From: Progne subis subis
Lineage: Eukaryota; Chordata; Aves; Passeriformes; Hirundinidae
Length of the DNA stretch: 64,000 nt
Direction: 5' to 3'
NCBI GenBank assembly: GCA_022316685.1
Contig: JAKJHU010000084.1
Location: forward strand, 691,001-755,000
Shown: in pieces, positions 60,621-64,000 of the stretch
Layout of the letters: each line of letters opens with the position of its first letter
Position numbering within the stretch: the first letter of the stretch is position 1
Program-made: the position numbers and the translations under genes
Notes under the pieces: model-generated
Databases searched by the model: none
Told to the model about the DNA's origin: nothing
What the model saw: the letters and a program-made list of their open reading frames with translations, nothing else

Positions 60621-62315
60621 GTCAAACAAGCCTGAGGACAGCACTGACACGGCTCAGTGGGACAGCTTTTCCAGTGGCAGAGAAGGGAAGGCTGAACCAG
60701 GTGAAATAACTCCAAGGCCTGCTCAGAACCTCCTCACAAGACCTGCTCTTCGTGGCCCAGACTGAGAAACATTCACAGAACCTCGGGGCAAAATTTGTAC
60801 CAGCACTTGGCATTTTGTTGAACTCTGTGGTGAAGCAGTTGCTTGCATGGCTTTTAGCCATAGCTGGTAAGATGTTGTACTTGGGGTAGGGGTGGCTTGA
60901 CAAAAGCTAAATAAGAATCTGTGCAGACCTCAGCTCTTATCTCCACTCCTGACATCAGGAGGACTAAATTTAACCTCTTATGTGACACATGCGTTTGTGT
61001 ATCAAGATGGTAAAAGCCCATTTGCCATGTTTTTTTTGGTTTCTAGACATTACAAGCTACAGTTGATCAATGCCAATCACTAATGCAGATTTCTGCATTG
61101 TGCAGGGTTTCTAAACATTTCTGCAGCATGACATTGTTTGAAAACACTAAAAAACAGTTTACACAGTGCACCTCCACTTGAAAATTCAAGAATGACACAA
61201 TTTGTAAGTAACATAAGGTAGGAGATATATGGCTTTTATACATAAAATATGTGTGTCTCCTATCCTGTACCTTACATCTTGCATCCTACAGTTACTAAGA
61301 CATTTCCAGGCAGCTGACAGTAGAGATAAACAGCAGGTATATTAAATTATTACTTTTTCATCCTTCTTGACTTTCCTCAGACATACTTAGATGGATATTT
61401 CTAACTCCTAAAGCAGTTGGGATCTTAACCTTAGGACTATGAACACCCAGGAATTAACTGGAAGTTTCCATCAGGTTCCAAATTGTGCTGAGATCGGAAA
61501 GCGTTTGAGAGTCAGAATGGATTAGAGATGCCTCTTCTTGTGAATGTTGTTGTTTTTAAAGCTGCTGCAACTGAGACAAACATGCAGAACTCCTCTGCTG
61601 CAGCTGGAGGCTGGGAGACCGGCACACCAGCGCTTCCAAGCTTTCACAGGCACTGAATTCAAATTCCAACTAAGACTCTCTCACTTTCCTCTTCCTCTGT
61701 GAATCACTGAGCACCATTTCAGCCTGCAAGTCTTGCTTGAAAGAATCTGCATTAATTACTACTCATCAGCCTTAAATATGGTGACAGCTCCTGTTGGCAG
61801 CGCTGTTTATTTTGTGACCACCTTTTCAACTCTGTTGTTAAATGGAGTTTTTTTTTCTTGTTCCTAAGAAAACAACTTTTCTCTGTGACCAGCTGCTGAG
61901 AACAAACCTCCTCTGCCTCCCCTTCCCTATCCTGAACACGTCATCCTTATTCCCTTTGCCAATGAAATTCTGTCCTTATAAATAGAGCCCAGGCTGGAGT
62001 TATAGATATCGAAGTTTAGGCTGCTCAAAGGAGAGAAGGTCTATACTGCTTCTCTGGTTTTCCTCTTGATAGATACTGTGATCCATCTGTCAAAATGTTC
62101 TTAATTTCCTGTGACTGTCTCTGGTTTCCCTCTCTACAGAAATATTTTTTATTGCAAAGGTTTGTTTGGAACTCTCTCCTACCAACCCTGTGAAAAACTT
62201 TTCTGATGGAGATGTTATTTAGTAATTTTTTATTATTTCTTGAGTAATCTAAGTCTGTAAAAAGAGAGCTTGGAAAGCTATGAAACAATTCATCTTCTAC
62301 CACCCCTTTCTCATT

Positions 62316-62338
62316 AAAAAAAAAAAAAAAAAAAAAAA
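62316..62338. repeat. A23 homopolymer
   Basis: 23 consecutive A downstream of the gene. Confidence 0.93.
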
Positions 62339-62654
62339 TGAAACTCCTCCAATTTTCAAATAGTAACACCCAAACCCTATCAATATAGCTGAAGAGTAAT
62401 TATTGCCTGAGGAAAAAAACCCCAATCCCTGAATAAGATGTACTCTTCTCCGAAAGAGAAGAAAGAAAGATTGTTAGAGAATTAAAAGGTTTCAGAGTCT
62501 AAATAGAAGAACCTACAACCATAAACACGATTTAGTGTAATTCGTTTCACTTACACCATAAAACCTGAGTCATTATATGGGAGATTTAGCAGATAAAGTG
62601 TGAGCTCTTGGCCAGCTCCAGAGAACAGAAGAAAACAAATGGGAGATGGGAGAG

Positions 62655-62772
62655 AAGGAAGGAAGGAAGGAAGAAAGGAAGGAAGGAAGGAAGGAAGGAA
62701 GGAAGGAAGGAAGGAAGGAAGGAAGGAAGGAAGGAAGGAAGGAAGGAAGGAAGGAAGGAAGGAAGGAAGGAA
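62655..62772. repeat. (GGAA)n microsatellite, about 29 units
   Basis: GGAA units with one imperfect unit near 62672-62676, otherwise perfect. It is the complement of the motif at 2987-3170. Confidence 0.98.
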
Positions 62773-63561
62773 TCAGAGAAAGCTCATTTAAAGCAAAACA
62801 GGGGCATATTAATTCTCCCTTTACTCATCTGCATGGGTACAGTCACAGATGTGTGAAAACAACAGGATCATTTTTTTACATTTTGAAATCTTAAGCCTAG
62901 ACATCCTGTGCAAATAAGGATAACCCAGAAGAACTTCCAGCGACTCAAACTGCTTTGATGGCCACATTTAAGTTCCTAAATAATGGTGCAGAGATCAGAG
63001 TTACAGACCAACCCTGCTGTCAAGAGAAATTGGGACAAGGAAGGACACTTATATGTGACCAATTACCCTTCTTTTTCCTTTTGCTGGCAGTACTGTCCTG
63101 CAGTCAGAGTACATAATTGGACACATTCTACCTTATCTAATTTCCTATCAGTTTCTGCACTTGTTTCCTATTTTCAGCTACTCTACCCTTTGTTTTCATC
63201 CTAAAAATATTTCACTTAGAATTATGAGGCAGGAAATCCCCCATGTCATTGCCCAGCAACAAAGCCAGAAAAGAAAATCCATTCAGAGGGAGCAACAACA
63301 AAGCAGCATAAGACACCTTTATTCTGAAGTACTTTTGTTTTAATGTGCTTCTATTGAGAAAATGGAGAATTTTATTTGGGGTTTACTACAGTGCTGCATC
63401 ATTAACTTCCAAACATCTCTAGAGTTTTTCCATTTCCCTGATTCTATTCTTAAACCTGGAATTAGACTGTCTTAGCCTTGAGTTCAGGTGCAGCATGTAC
63501 TTCAGTCTCACACAGCTGTTCTCTTCCTTTAGATAAATGTCCTATTTTTTCTTCTCTCTTC

Positions 63562-63602
63562 TTTTTTTTTTTTTTTTTAATTTTTTAAAAATTTTTTTTT
63601 TC
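63562..63602. repeat. T-rich low-complexity tract
   Basis: A T17 run followed by TTTTTTAAAA and a further T run. Confidence 0.9.
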
Positions 63603-64000
63603 TCAAATGTCTGAGATTAAATCATCTATACTAATTCTTATTTTCACTTCTGAACAATTAGCAGAGGACTGAAGGAAGATGCCATTTGACAGCTATGTTA
63701 ATAACATAGAGAACAGAAATAAATTTTAGGGGTGTCTTCCACCCTTTTTCATTCTACTTTGAAGAAGATTTTAAACCCTAAAAGTCTTAACCCCCAACAT
63801 AATTTTGTGAAACCCAGATTTTTCTGGGAGAGGTTTGGTTTTCATTTCATCTTCTCCACGACCAGTTATTTTCACCAGTACTATTACAAGGACCTCATAA
63901 AACTTTCAGCGAGAAAGGCTGTCAAAACAGACAGAACTCCATGAGATATTTAGCTTTCAATGAAATGGATTTTTCTACTGCAAACCACTTTTTCTGACTA

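Larger units (their letters stand above)
60621..64000. other. Downstream region, simple repeats only
   Basis: Contains the A23, (GGAA)n and T-rich tracts. No gene, RNA gene or transposon recognised. Confidence 0.5.

Noticed and set aside
2987..62772. Repeats that might suggest a CRISPR array
   Set aside because: All are simple microsatellites or transposon fragments without unique spacers, and the host is a vertebrate.
1..64000. A novel multi-gene system
   Set aside because: Only one gene, a conserved neural gene, is supported. The rest is intron, transposon remnants and simple repeats.

Overview
The window is vertebrate nuclear DNA and most likely comes from a bird. It has large introns, low gene density, many short 5'-truncated CR1 LINE fragments whose 3' ends carry the avian CR1 tail, and an LTR that resembles the ERVL-type LTRs common in bird genomes. 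A songbird or other neoavian is plausible, but that is inference.

The only gene I can support is BRINP3 (BMP/retinoic-acid-inducible neural-specific protein 3), on the + strand, and only its 3' end is present. Two coding exons are clear: the penultimate exon (14417-14639, 75 codons counting the split ones) and the last coding exon (48363-49479, ending in TAA). They are joined across a 33.7-kb phase-2 intron. Frame, splice signals and protein numbering agree with the human protein, at about residues 321-395 and 395-766. The start codon, the MACPF-like region and the earlier exons lie upstream of position 1. A 3'UTR of about 350 nt ends near an AATAAA at 49804.

Layout: 1-14416 is the 3' part of the upstream intron. 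It contains a (TTCC)46 microsatellite and a decayed CR1 copy (about 5150-8370) that was split by a solo LTR of about 930 bp. 14640-48362 is the last intron. It holds CR1 fragments in both orientations, a (GGGAA)22 microsatellite, a 55-base poly-A tract beside the largest uninterrupted CR1 fragment, and a reverse-oriented LTR end. 49851-64000 is downstream sequence with no recognisable gene. It holds a 32-base poly-C tract, a (TA)n tract, more CR1 fragments, a complete 431-bp solo LTR with terminal inverted repeats and a 4-bp target duplication, and a GGAA microsatellite.

I found no tRNA, rRNA, CRISPR array, operon or multi-gene system. The observations most worth checking are the abrupt GC3 step inside the last BRINP3 exon, a possible decayed exon at 16702-17134, the two solo LTRs, and several tandem and inverted repeats. 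Repeat-family names come from recalled consensus sequences, and fragment edges are approximate, usually within 10-30 bp.
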